Positions 7,902 through 14,463 are shown, numbered from the stretch's first letter. The stretch: DNA of 64,000 nucleotides from Bacteroidota bacterium (GCA_018266055.1 JAFDYT010000007.1:738-64737), one strand, 5' to 3'. Notes: generated by a model not told the origin, from the sequence alone. A program made the numbers and translations.

Positions 7902-8050
7902 CGGGGGCTCTGTGTTGCGTTGTGGTTTTAGTTTCTTAATTTAGTTTCAGTGTGTGGGACAGTACGCAGCAGGTCGGCCTTGGCATTCCGCTTCGCTTCA
8001 TTGCCAAGTCCTCCTAAACCCCGCTACGGCTCATGCACTCACGTTGCGGG
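7876..8050 (+). repeat. attC-like site 10
   Basis: The left box is CGCACAAC (7876-7883) and the right box is GTTGCGGG (8043-8050). The left end complements its cassette start (TTGTGCGTAATATTT at 7414) with one mismatch over about 15 bases. The outer arms resemble site 4 and the inner hairpin resembles site 7, so the site looks like a mosaic. Confidence 0.72.
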
Positions 8051-8067
8051 CAATTGTTACCAGTATC

Positions 8068-8696
8068 ATGAGAAGACTTCTGACTATCATTTTAAGTTTA
8101 ATTACATTTTATTCCATCGGACAGAACGCGGACGAAAGAAAAAACGCGGGGACAGAACTTGTTAAGAAACAATTTCGGACTGTGAAATTGAACCAGCCGA
8201 AGAAAAAGGACATCTATGAGCTCCCAATTAACTTCAGAGGCATCGTTGAAATTTTTATTCGGAGGACTGTGGACAGAAGGTAAAAGAAATGAAAGGGAGT
8301 AAAATAATACAAATACCAACTGACGGAATCTTGATAATAAAGAATGATCAGCTGGACGTCTCATATGACGTTAAGGACGGAGACCAAGAGTACCGATACG
8401 TTCCAAACATTTATTACGAAATAAAATCAAGCAAGGAACGAACAGAGTTACCAGAACTTGTAAAAGAAAGATTTGAAAATGGGACTGAGGACAAATACTC
8501 CAAAGACGATATTGGTGTATTTCATCAAGGATTTGGTTCAGGGATGACTTATTATCCTGACACAGTTTCGTACAACACGTACACTTTATTTGTAGGATCT
8601 TACAATGACTTGACCTCGGACAAATATCAAACTGAATACATTAAGATGAGTAAAGAGTCGGTGAACAAACTAAATAAATGTAGAGAACGGAAGTAA
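8068..8696 (+). pseudogene. Exported protein gene split by a one-base deletion in a T run
   Basis: Two frames fit one protein. The first (8068-8283) begins with a signal peptide (RRLLTIILSLITFYSIGQ). The second (8289-8696, 135 aa if read alone) ends in KLNKCRERK. At T5 (8252-8256) the first frame reads GIVEIF then IRRTVDRR and stops. With six T residues it would read GIVEIFYSEDCGQKVKEMKG and continue into the second frame, giving about 209 residues. The break is a mutation, an assembly error or a slippage site. The product would be exported and has no family I recognise. It is cassette 11. Confidence 0.7.
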
Positions 8697-8702
8697 CAAC
8701 TG

Positions 8703-8856
8703 CGCACAACATTGTGTTTATTTCAGCACTGGTGTCTCGCGGACAAAACGTCTTTTAAATTTTACGTCCGAAGTTTTCAACGCAAGTCTCCCGATATTTA
8801 TCGGGATCATTTAACTTGCGTTGCCAGTGCCGCCATAAACACAGGTACGTTAGCAG
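8703..8856 (+). repeat. attC-like site 11 with inserted palindrome
   Basis: The left box is CGCACAAC (8703-8710) and the right box is GTTAGCAG (8849-8856). The site matches site 9 closely, but the inner hairpin tip holds CCCGATATTTATCGGG (8790-8805), absent from site 9. Confidence 0.75.
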
Positions 8857-8896
8857 CAAGCAGTGAACGACAACCTAAAAATATCTAACAAGCAAT

Positions 8897-9589
8897 ATGG
8901 CTAGACAATTTTTTTTAACCTTTCTTGTTTTTTTGACATTAATAACTAGGACAAATGCTCAATTTTCTTATGGTGACCATTGGTACGACAATCCACTTGG
9001 ATTTGAACCATTGAAATTGCACACGTCTATGGGCTTCATTGTTCCAGCAGTTGCTGTTGGTACTTGTTTGCTCTTAACGAAGAAAGACACAACATTAAAG
9101 CAAAGACTATCAATTTACAACGAAGTAGGACTTTCTTGGGGCTATAAGTATCCGCATACTTTTTTGCCAACAAATAACACAGGTATTAATTATCAACTAA
9201 GAAAGTTTATGTCTGTCGGAGTTGAATTTGACATTTTATTTCCAAGAGACGATTTCAATAAAACAACAGGTTTCGCAATTAGACCATTTGCAAGATTTTA
9301 TCCCATTAATAATCAAAAATGGAGATTGTATTTTGAATCAGGTGGAGGCTTCATTTATACATTAACTGAATTTCCAAAACCAACAGACCAAGACAATAGA
9401 CTTGGACTGCAATTAAATGGCATAACAAAATATGGAATTGGTTCAGACATAAGTATCAACAAAAATACTTCAGTAATGTTTGGGGCTAGACACTTACATA
9501 TTTCAAACGGAAATACCAAGGGGACAGAACGAAACCCTTCACACGACAGTAATGGATTTTTTATTGGACTAACTCATAAACTTAGATAA
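8897..9589 (+). CDS. Outer-membrane beta-barrel protein
   Basis: A 230-aa protein with an N-terminal signal peptide (residues 1-21, ending TNAQ). The mature part alternates amphipathic strands (LGLSWGYKY-like, INYQLRKFMSVGVEFDI, AIRPFARFYPI, KWRLYFESGGGFIYTL, SVMFGARHLHIS) and ends FIGLTHKLR, typical of small acyloxyacyl-hydrolase-like or OmpW-like barrels of Bacteroidota. The stretch ARHLHISNGN near the C-terminus resembles the PagL-type 'H.S' signature (lipid A 3-O-deacylase), but I would not assign that activity. It is the single gene of cassette 12. Confidence 0.68.
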   Translation: MARQFFLTFLVFLTLITRTNAQFSYGDHWYDNPLGFEPLKLHTSMGFIVPAVAVGTCLLLTKKDTTLKQRLSIYNEVGLSWGYKYPHTFLPTNNTGINYQLRKFMSVGVEFDILFPRDDFNKTTGFAIRPFARFYPINNQKWRLYFESGGGFIYTLTEFPKPTDQDNRLGLQLNGITKYGIGSDISINKNTSVMFGARHLHISNGNTKGTERNPSHDSNGFFIGLTHKLR

Positions 9590-9598
9590 CAATGCCTG

Positions 9599-9734
9599 CT
9601 GCTAACATCGGTTTGGCAATAGTGGGGCAGACAGTTGTAAACTCAACATTTGTTCTACTATTGGGCTTTTGTGCAAGGGTTGGGCTGACGTTTTTCAAAT
9701 GCCCCACCATCGCCAAGCCGTGAAACGTTGGCTG
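9599..9734 (+). repeat. attC-like site 12
   Basis: The left box is CTGCTAAC (9599-9606) and the right box is GTTGGCTG (9727-9734). The arms GGTTTGGCAATAGTGGGGC and GCCCCACCATCGCCAAGCC pair with two or three mismatches. The left end is the complement of the cassette start TTAGCAGCA (8850). Confidence 0.75.
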
Positions 9735-9776
9735 CCATTTTAGTAATGAAGAGAAAATTTCAATTTATAATTCACC

Positions 9777-9950
9777 GCTAGCGCGCGTTTGCAACGCGTG
9801 CACCTGGTAAATCCCCTCCAACTGGCGCAAGTCTTAGGCTAGTGCGTGAGGCATGAGCGTGACTTGTGCCGTTGTCTTGTTGGTCTTATCTTGAAATAGA
9901 AATTATTTAAATGTAGTATTGGCACGCGTTACAAACGCGCACCAACTAGA
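9777..9950 (+). repeat. Paired palindromic repeat element (PRU pair)
   Basis: Two inverted copies of a palindrome-rich unit frame about 120 bp. The left copy is CTAGCGCGCGTTTGCAACGC (from 9778) and the right copy is GCACGCGTTACAAACGCGC (from 9922), ending ACCAACTAGAGG. The interior has no gene. The same left and right units recur at 41873-41959, 42930-42959 and 43529-43703. The arrangement resembles BIME/REP-type or MITE-type elements. It fills most of the gap between site 12 and the next gene. Confidence 0.65.
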
Positions 9951-9980
9951 GGTGCAGGCTAGATCAAAAAAAATGATTCC

Positions 9981-10496
9981 TTGACAAACGAGATTATTAA
10001 AAAGATTGATTGGACACCCAAATGGGATGGAGGTGCACCAATGCCTCAGGTATTTTCCAACGGGCATAGAGTTTTCTTGATTTACATGGTAGCTAATTGG
10101 GACGAAGAATCAATTAAAGAATTCAAAAGCCTTGACTCTGAAGAAGGAAATGAGGAATATTTGGCGTTGGTTGAATTTAACGGACATACATTTAGGTTTG
10201 GAATTGCGAATGATGAAGTGTTTCAAGGCTTGCCGTACTACAAACAAGGACTTGAATGGGCTCACATCATTGAGAACTCAAAATGGATTGAAGAAATAAA
10301 ACAAATCCATAAGGTGCATCCGTATTACAATGAACTGCGGTGGACAAAACTAAATCACTATCTATTGCTATTCAAAGATGAAATACTGGAAGTGATAGGA
10401 ACCGGCTACTCGATAGAAATATTTAGGACAAGTTATAATCGAATGGGACAGGAAGTAATACGACGTATGAGCCCCTCAGCTAGCGCGCATTTGTAA
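9981..10496 (+). CDS. Hypothetical protein
   Basis: A 171-aa soluble protein, apparently starting at TTG 9981; an ATG at 9972 is out of frame and terminates after three codons, so the start is uncertain. It is rich in Trp and Glu (DWTPKWDGG, VANWDEES, GLEWAHIIENSKW), with ALVEFNGHTFRFG and a Tyr-rich C-terminal half. No family is recognised. The last nine codons (MSPSASAHL) and the stop come from the repeat starting at 10471, suggesting that the repeat replaced the original end of the gene. It is cassette 13. Confidence 0.6.
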   Translation: MTNEIIKKIDWTPKWDGGAPMPQVFSNGHRVFLIYMVANWDEESIKEFKSLDSEEGNEEYLALVEFNGHTFRFGIANDEVFQGLPYYKQGLEWAHIIENSKWIEEIKQIHKVHPYYNELRWTKLNHYLLLFKDEILEVIGTGYSIEIFRTSYNRMGQEVIRRMSPSASAHL

Positions 10497-10634
10497 ACAC
10501 GTGCGCCTGATAAGTCCCTTGTTATTGTTTGGTCTCCCGACCAACAATCCCATTGGTTATCTGATTCAAAAAACTAACTTCGTAAAAACAATGAAGGATA
10601 TATGCAATGGGTGCATATGGCGGGATGTTATTGG
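10471..10634 (+). repeat. Second-type boundary element E2b with nested hairpin
   Basis: It has the same blocks as E2a: GCCCCTCAGC, TAGCGCGCATTTGTAAACAC, AAAAAACTAACTTCGTAAAA, ATATGCAATGGGTGCATAT, then GGGATGTTATTGG. Between the first and middle blocks it carries the hairpin TTTGGTCTCCCGACCAA (10527-10544), absent from E2a. GTTATTGG (10627-10634) is the terminal box. Confidence 0.6.
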
Positions 10635-10676
10635 TAATGCGCTAAACAGATTTACGGACATATTATTGAACGGGAC

Positions 10677-10997
10677 ATGAGGACAAATACAAACAAGGTA
10701 GAGAAACCGACAATTTTGAAACTAATACATCGGTTTCATTTCTTCTTTTTATACATATTTCTGTACAGCATTTTCAGAAATGGACTTTGGTTTGTTGACC
10801 CAATGACTGACGCTGAATCGACACTGATAAGATATATGATAATATTTGGGTTTGTTTGGTTTTTAGGAGCTAACTTTTATATAACTAACAGTGGACTAAA
10901 GGGGGCATGGACTCGTGACGATTACTTGTCTCCGTATATCTTAATTTTGGCCGTGACAGCGATTTGCGTATTGGAGTTGTTTGTATTTGACCGGTGA
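10677..10997 (+). CDS. Hypothetical membrane protein
   Basis: A 106-aa protein with three probable membrane segments: residues 20-40 (FFFLYIFLYSIF), 55-72 (MIIFGFVWFLGANFYI) and 84-103 (YILILAVTAICVLELFVF). The cytoplasmic N-terminus is basic. Nothing identifies a family. It is the only gene of cassette 14. The following boundary is unusually short (11003-11045): CATTACCA repeats the complement of the cassette start, and the box GTTAGCGC follows within 40 bp. Confidence 0.55.
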   Translation: MRTNTNKVEKPTILKLIHRFHFFFLYIFLYSIFRNGLWFVDPMTDAESTLIRYMIIFGFVWFLGANFYITNSGLKGAWTRDDYLSPYILILAVTAICVLELFVFDR

Positions 10998-11002
10998 AAG
11001 TT

Positions 11003-11045
11003 CATTACCACCATCAAAAGGTAAGGGCGTGGCCGATGTTAGCGC
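11003..11045 (+). repeat. Shortened attC-like boundary
   Basis: CATTACCACCATC (11003-11015) matches the complement of the cassette start TTATTGGTAATG at 10628. GTTAGCGC (11038-11045) is the terminal box. The arms and inner hairpin of the larger sites are missing, so this may be a degenerate or deleted site. Confidence 0.4.
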
Positions 11046-11059
11046 ATTACTAAATAACG

Positions 11060-12004
11060 ATGAGACTATTATTGACTATTCTGACAGCTACAGTATTGCT
11101 GATGGGCTGCAAAAAACAAAGGGAGCAAATCGATAAATTTGTATTCGACAGTAAACAAATCACCAGCCGGCAAATTCACACGTACGAATTTTATGGTGAC
11201 GGAAAAATTAAGGTTGATAATTCGGTGACCTACTACTACCTGGCAAGCATACCATTCGACACTGTAGTTTCAAAAGACGTCTATAAATACACGAGTAAGG
11301 GTAAACTCGAAAGTATCGTTAGCCTTACAGACTCAACCAAGAGACTATTGAGGTACAATGAAATGGATTCATTAATTGGTGATTTTCGGATAAACCAAAA
11401 CGGTGACACTAGTTTCTTAACAGTTAATGAATACCAAAATGGCAAACTAATAAGGATAATTGATAGGATGCTGAGCGCGAGGCTTCCTAGAAACCCAGAG
11501 GATATTAAGCCAGCTGACTTCAAAAATTATGATACTACCCTATCCGTGTCCGAAATGATTTACAAGGGTGACCAACTTGACAAATCAATCTCCAAGGACG
11601 CAAAGGGAAATGTAACGGGTGAACATCAAAGCGTTTACGAAAACGGCAAACGTGTAAAAGTAATAGCGTACTCGTTCATTGGGACGACAAAATATATCAG
11701 TCAAACAACAAGCTACACTTACAACAACGGCAAAGTGACCGACTATGTAACAACAAACGCGCAAGGGGATACCATTTCCTTTCAAAACACAGTATTTCAA
11801 GATGACATGAGAGTTGTAACGAACTATTTTGCTGAAAACGACATCGAAGACATTTGGTATTATAACAAACAAAGCCAGCTTATTGGAAGCATCAACCTTA
11901 ATTTGAAATCCAAGATAAAGTACGTCTATACTTATAAATATGACGACAAGGGAAACCGGATTGAGGAAATTTATTATAAGGAGAAACTAAGCAACGCTCG
12001 CTAA
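11060..12004 (+). CDS. Hypothetical lipoprotein with YD-like repeats
   Basis: A 314-aa protein with a signal peptide and lipobox (LMGC, Cys17). The mature part consists of recurring units of the type 'Y.NGK...I...DS/DT': KGKLESIVSLTD, YNEMDSLIGDF, YQNGKLIRI, YENGKRVKVIAY, YNNGKVTDYVTT, YNKQSQLIGSI, YKYDDKGNRIEEI. Such repeats build extended beta structures like YD/RHS or MORN-type shells in surface-exposed proteins. It is probably anchored to a membrane, and its role is unknown. It is the single gene of cassette 15. Confidence 0.68.
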   Translation: MRLLLTILTATVLLMGCKKQREQIDKFVFDSKQITSRQIHTYEFYGDGKIKVDNSVTYYYLASIPFDTVVSKDVYKYTSKGKLESIVSLTDSTKRLLRYNEMDSLIGDFRINQNGDTSFLTVNEYQNGKLIRIIDRMLSARLPRNPEDIKPADFKNYDTTLSVSEMIYKGDQLDKSISKDAKGNVTGEHQSVYENGKRVKVIAYSFIGTTKYISQTTSYTYNNGKVTDYVTTNAQGDTISFQNTVFQDDMRVVTNYFAENDIEDIWYYNKQSQLIGSINLNLKSKIKYVYTYKYDDKGNRIEEIYYKEKLSNAR

Positions 12005-12005
12005 G

Positions 12006-12053
12006 CAAATGCTTCTGTAATGGTGCGGCGAGGTGTAAGCTATATGTTATGCG
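12006..12053 (+). repeat. Degenerate attC-like boundary
   Basis: CGCTAA overlaps the stop codon of the lipoprotein gene and complements the cassette start TTAGCG (11039). GTTATGCG (12046-12053) is the right box. Internal pairing is poor, and the stretch is only about 50 bp long. Confidence 0.35.
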
Positions 12054-12120
12054 CAAGTCAGGTGTTTACGATTCACAATAAATTAGATTCTCGCCTCGTT
12101 GAAATTGGTAAATTAGCTAT

Positions 12121-12607
12121 ATGAAATTTGCCTGCGCAATCCTAGCGCTAGTGTTGACTTCGTGCGCCAATGACAAGCTACAAGCGCCATCGCCCGTGCT
12201 GGGAATTTGGCATGTGCAAAGCGATCAGCTAAACATGGGGGGGTGCGTTAAAACAATATTCAGCATCCACATTAGATACCTACGACTTTCAGTCGAATGG
12301 AGTACTACTAGTGCACGAAGGCAATGCTATTGACACGGCCAGCTACTCTTTGCTGCAGGATAGCGTGGTGGATATTCACTACAAGAAGGCCGTCGCGCTG
12401 AGGCTACTGGTGATGGAGCAAGGAGTAGTAGTTAAAGATAGTATTGTTAACCGCTTTAATGCGCGTGCCAAAGTGACTTTGACGGGCGCGGGTTCAATTC
12501 GCGTATCATCCTCGTTTAACTATGCGTTCACTCCCCCAGTGGCCGGTAGTGCATCGTCTCAACCTATCCAGGTCCCGGTTTCTATTCTCATCGATCTCAA
12601 GCGGTAA
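12121..12607 (+). pseudogene. Lipoprotein gene split at a G7 tract
   Basis: The first frame starts at ATG 12121 with a lipobox (LTSC, Cys15) and reads LGIWHVQSDQLNMG before shifting at G7 (12237-12243) and stopping at 12333. The second frame, read upstream from 12311, gives GALKQYSASTLDTYDF then NGVLLVHEGNAIDTASY, which continues the same lipocalin-like pattern to 12607. Removing one G joins both parts into about 161 residues. The tract is prone to slippage, so phase variation, recent mutation or base-calling error are all possible. Base composition (many GC-rich codons) differs from neighbouring cassettes. Confidence 0.7.
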
Positions 12608-12694
12608 ATAACTTCTAAGGCTGGCGCGAGTTTACTAACTTCGTAAAAGCAGTAGATGATGTATGCATGGGTGCATATCGCCGGATGTAACAGG
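12608..12694 (+). repeat. Second-type boundary element E2c (short)
   Basis: It retains GGCGCGAGTTTACTAACTTC, GTAAAAGCAG, the stem GTATGCATGGGTGCATATCG and the ending CCGGATGTAACAGG. The terminal box has GTAA in place of GTTA, and the first part of the element is deleted. Confidence 0.5.
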
Positions 12695-12702
12695 AATTTT
12701 CA

Positions 12703-13023
12703 TTGGACATGTTTGATACAAAGGCAAAACGAAAGACGATAGATTTTCTGAAACACGTTCGGGTCTTAGAACAAAACTCAACCGACCGAATAGTAAAGGG
12801 ATTTGAAAAGACGGAAAAGGAGTTAATCAATGAATTCATTGTTGAGTGTGCAGAGTTCATTGACTTCAATGAATGGGGTGTTGGACTTGAGATTCTCTTG
12901 GATAACATTAATGAAATTCAATTCACATTGGATAGAAAAGCAATTGATTTGGCGAGAGCTGCAATTGTGGAATGTGGGATGAATTATGACGACTGGCGTT
13001 TTATAGAAAGTTTAGTGAAATGA
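12703..13023 (+). CDS. MafI-like immunity protein
   Basis: A 106-aa acidic, all-helical protein without a signal peptide. The central part FIDFNEWGVGLEILLDNINE (residues 56-75) followed by helices ending MNYDDWRFIESLV matches the layout of MafI-family immunity proteins (helix, 'E.G.ALE.L.D.I.E', then a C-terminal helix), which neutralise secreted polymorphic toxins in Neisseria and many other bacteria. No toxin gene is next to it, so it would be an orphan immunity gene. The assignment is by pattern only. It is cassette 17. Confidence 0.5.
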   Translation: MDMFDTKAKRKTIDFLKHVRVLEQNSTDRIVKGFEKTEKELINEFIVECAEFIDFNEWGVGLEILLDNINEIQFTLDRKAIDLARAAIVECGMNYDDWRFIESLVK

Positions 13024-13042
13024 AACAACCAGTACCTTTGTT

Positions 13043-13066
13043 ATTGCTGGTCTCCCGACCAGCAAT
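13043..13066 (+). repeat. Repeated hairpin, perfect copy
   Basis: ATTGCTGGTC-TCCC-GACCAGCAAT forms a perfect 10-bp stem. It is preceded by CCTTTGTT. Related copies lie at 10524-10548, 13872-13894 and 14439-14463, always after CCTT(T) and mostly after the 3' end of a gene. No T run follows, so it is not a standard intrinsic terminator. Confidence 0.6.
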
Positions 13067-13072
13067 CTTAAA

Positions 13073-13199
13073 GCTCTGCTAGCGCGAGTTTGTAAACACA
13101 TGCGCATGACAAGTCTGTTGGACAATCTGGTTCAAAAAACTAATTTAGTAAAAGCAAAAGAGAGATATGCATTAAGTGCATATATTCAAATGTTGGCGA
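13073..13199 (+). repeat. Second-type boundary element E2d
   Basis: The blocks CTAGCGCGAGTTTGTAAACA, CAAAAAACTAATTTAGTAAA and ATATGCATTAAGTGCATAT precede GTTGGCGA (13192-13199). It lies 3 bp before the start of the next gene, so that gene has no room for its own promoter unless the element supplies it. Confidence 0.55.
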
Positions 13200-13202
13200 A
13201 CA

Positions 13203-13862
13203 ATGTTTATGAGACACATCGGACTGCTGCTTTTTATTCTTACAACCATCGCTAGTATAGCATGGGGACAAACCGATTTGCCGAAATATTATTGCCAGGG
13301 TTGCTGCGGTGGTGTCGGTGAGTACTATTTGAAGCTTGACTTAGATAACAAATTTGAATTGTATTATTCGGTAGTGGATAGAGCGAAAGAGAACTCTTTA
13401 TTCGGCAAGGGTACATTCAATATCAAAAATGACTTGCTAACGTTGTCTTTTGAAAACATTCCTCAAGCCAGAGTTAATGCGATAAAAATTAAACTTTCCG
13501 ATTCGCTAATAATTCACTTTAATGCATTTGATAATGTTAGGAACGACAGCCTGGCATTGTTTAATGTAGAATTTAAGAACGGGAAAACATTTTTTCACCG
13601 ACGCGCTTCGGGGACAATAAAAATAAAATTTGAGGGGCCACAAACAATCAAGTTCTCTTCCATGGGATTCAGGGACATAAATTATTCCTTGACTGAACCT
13701 GGAGAATATGAAATGAACATAAGACTTAATCCGGATGGCACGACATATCTGAAGCAAGGAGACAAAAAGGTACTCAAACTAATTAAAGCAAATTCTATTG
13801 AATGGTTCCAAGACCTTAGTGACAAGAAGTTAGAATTCACAACAAAATCGTGCGGACAATAA
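13203..13862 (+). CDS. Hypothetical exported protein
   Basis: A 219-aa protein if started at ATG 13203, or two residues shorter from ATG 13209; upstream in-frame sequence is the E2d repeat. It has a signal peptide ending ASIAWGQ. The mature part begins with a Cys cluster (YYCQGCCGG) and contains beta-rich stretches (FELYYSVVDRA, GTFNIKNDLLTLSF, FEGPQTIKF) and EPGEYEMNIRLNPDG, a carboxypeptidase-regulatory-like segment, plus a C-terminal Cys. It is probably an envelope protein with disulfides. No family is recognised. Confidence 0.62.
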   Translation: MFMRHIGLLLFILTTIASIAWGQTDLPKYYCQGCCGGVGEYYLKLDLDNKFELYYSVVDRAKENSLFGKGTFNIKNDLLTLSFENIPQARVNAIKIKLSDSLIIHFNAFDNVRNDSLALFNVEFKNGKTFFHRRASGTIKIKFEGPQTIKFSSMGFRDINYSLTEPGEYEMNIRLNPDGTTYLKQGDKKVLKLIKANSIEWFQDLSDKKLEFTTKSCGQ

Positions 13863-13871
13863 ACCTTTATT

Positions 13872-13894
13872 ATTGTTGATCACTTGACCAACAT
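13872..13894 (+). repeat. Repeated hairpin, degenerate copy
   Basis: ATTGTTGATCACTTGACCAA (from 13872) follows CCTTTATT right after the stop codon of the previous gene. It is a degenerate copy of the hairpin at 13043-13066, with mispairs in the stem. Confidence 0.45.
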
Positions 13895-13950
13895 CTTAAT
13901 TTTTCCTCGTCTGTGTCAATGTTTCTCTCAAACCTGCGCAAGTCTTATTC

Positions 13951-14021
13951 TTGGCAGTGAGTAAAATTTAGACTTTATTAAGTTAAATTGGGTGTAGTTG
14001 ATGGTAAAGAATCACTGCCAA
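13951..14021 (+). repeat. Inverted repeat before a small membrane gene
   Basis: TTGGCAGTGA (13951-13960) and TCACTGCCAA (14012-14021) are perfect 10-bp complements, 51 bp apart. They could be the arms of a decayed cassette site, since no other boundary lies between the two flanking genes. The box CCAAC at the right end fits that view weakly. Confidence 0.4.
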
Positions 14022-14050
14022 CGGCAACCTACAATCCCAAAGTTGACATT

Positions 14051-14395
14051 ATGAACATACTTACAAAGAGAAACCTTTTGATTATCTCACTCGGACTACT
14101 AGTGATTAATTTACTCCTAACCATTATCTTATTTATTCTGGACAATTCGACTTACGAACATCTGGACGGACAACAAATTGAACCTCATAGTTCAGAATTA
14201 ATTTGGGCAGTAATCTTTGGACAAATGATCTCAGTTCCAATCTTTAGTTTACTCATTGGACTTATTGTTGCTATTTTCATTGATAAGAAGCTTCCCTACT
14301 CTCAGAGAATCGTTAGGAGTTTTCTTTTGACGTTAATGGTTATTTACGGATTCTATTTTATCATGGGCCTATTTAAAGTAATAAGCTTAGAATAA
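14051..14395 (+). CDS. Hypothetical small membrane protein
   Basis: A 114-aa protein, with the start chosen at ATG 14051; 63 bp of upstream in-frame sequence lacks protein character. It has three membrane segments: residues 9-31, about 51-75 (LIWAVIFGQMISVPIFSLLIGLI, interrupted by few polar residues) and 90-110 (SFLLTLMVIYGFYFIMGLF). A polar loop (STYEHLDGQQIEPHSSE) separates the first two. No family is recognised. It is the last plus-strand gene of the array. Confidence 0.58.
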   Translation: MNILTKRNLLIISLGLLVINLLLTIILFILDNSTYEHLDGQQIEPHSSELIWAVIFGQMISVPIFSLLIGLIVAIFIDKKLPYSQRIVRSFLLTLMVIYGFYFIMGLFKVISLE

Positions 14396-14438
14396 TGGTA
14401 GGGTCAGGTGGTCCTGATTTCTAGAAGTATACCTTTGT

Positions 14439-14463
14439 CATTGTTGATCACCCGACCAGCAAT
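14439..14463 (+). repeat. Repeated hairpin at the array end
   Basis: ATTGTTGATCACCCGACCAG (from 14440), preceded by ACCTTTGTC, is the fourth copy of the hairpin family. Beyond it the convergent minus-strand peptidase gene begins, so this marks the distal edge of the array. Confidence 0.45.

Noticed and set aside
13043-13066. Intrinsic terminator
   Set aside because: The stem is perfect but no T run follows on either strand; I list it as a repeated hairpin.
1-14463. Prophage or ICE
   Set aside because: No phage structural, conjugation, relaxase or transposase gene is present; the unit structure fits cassettes better.
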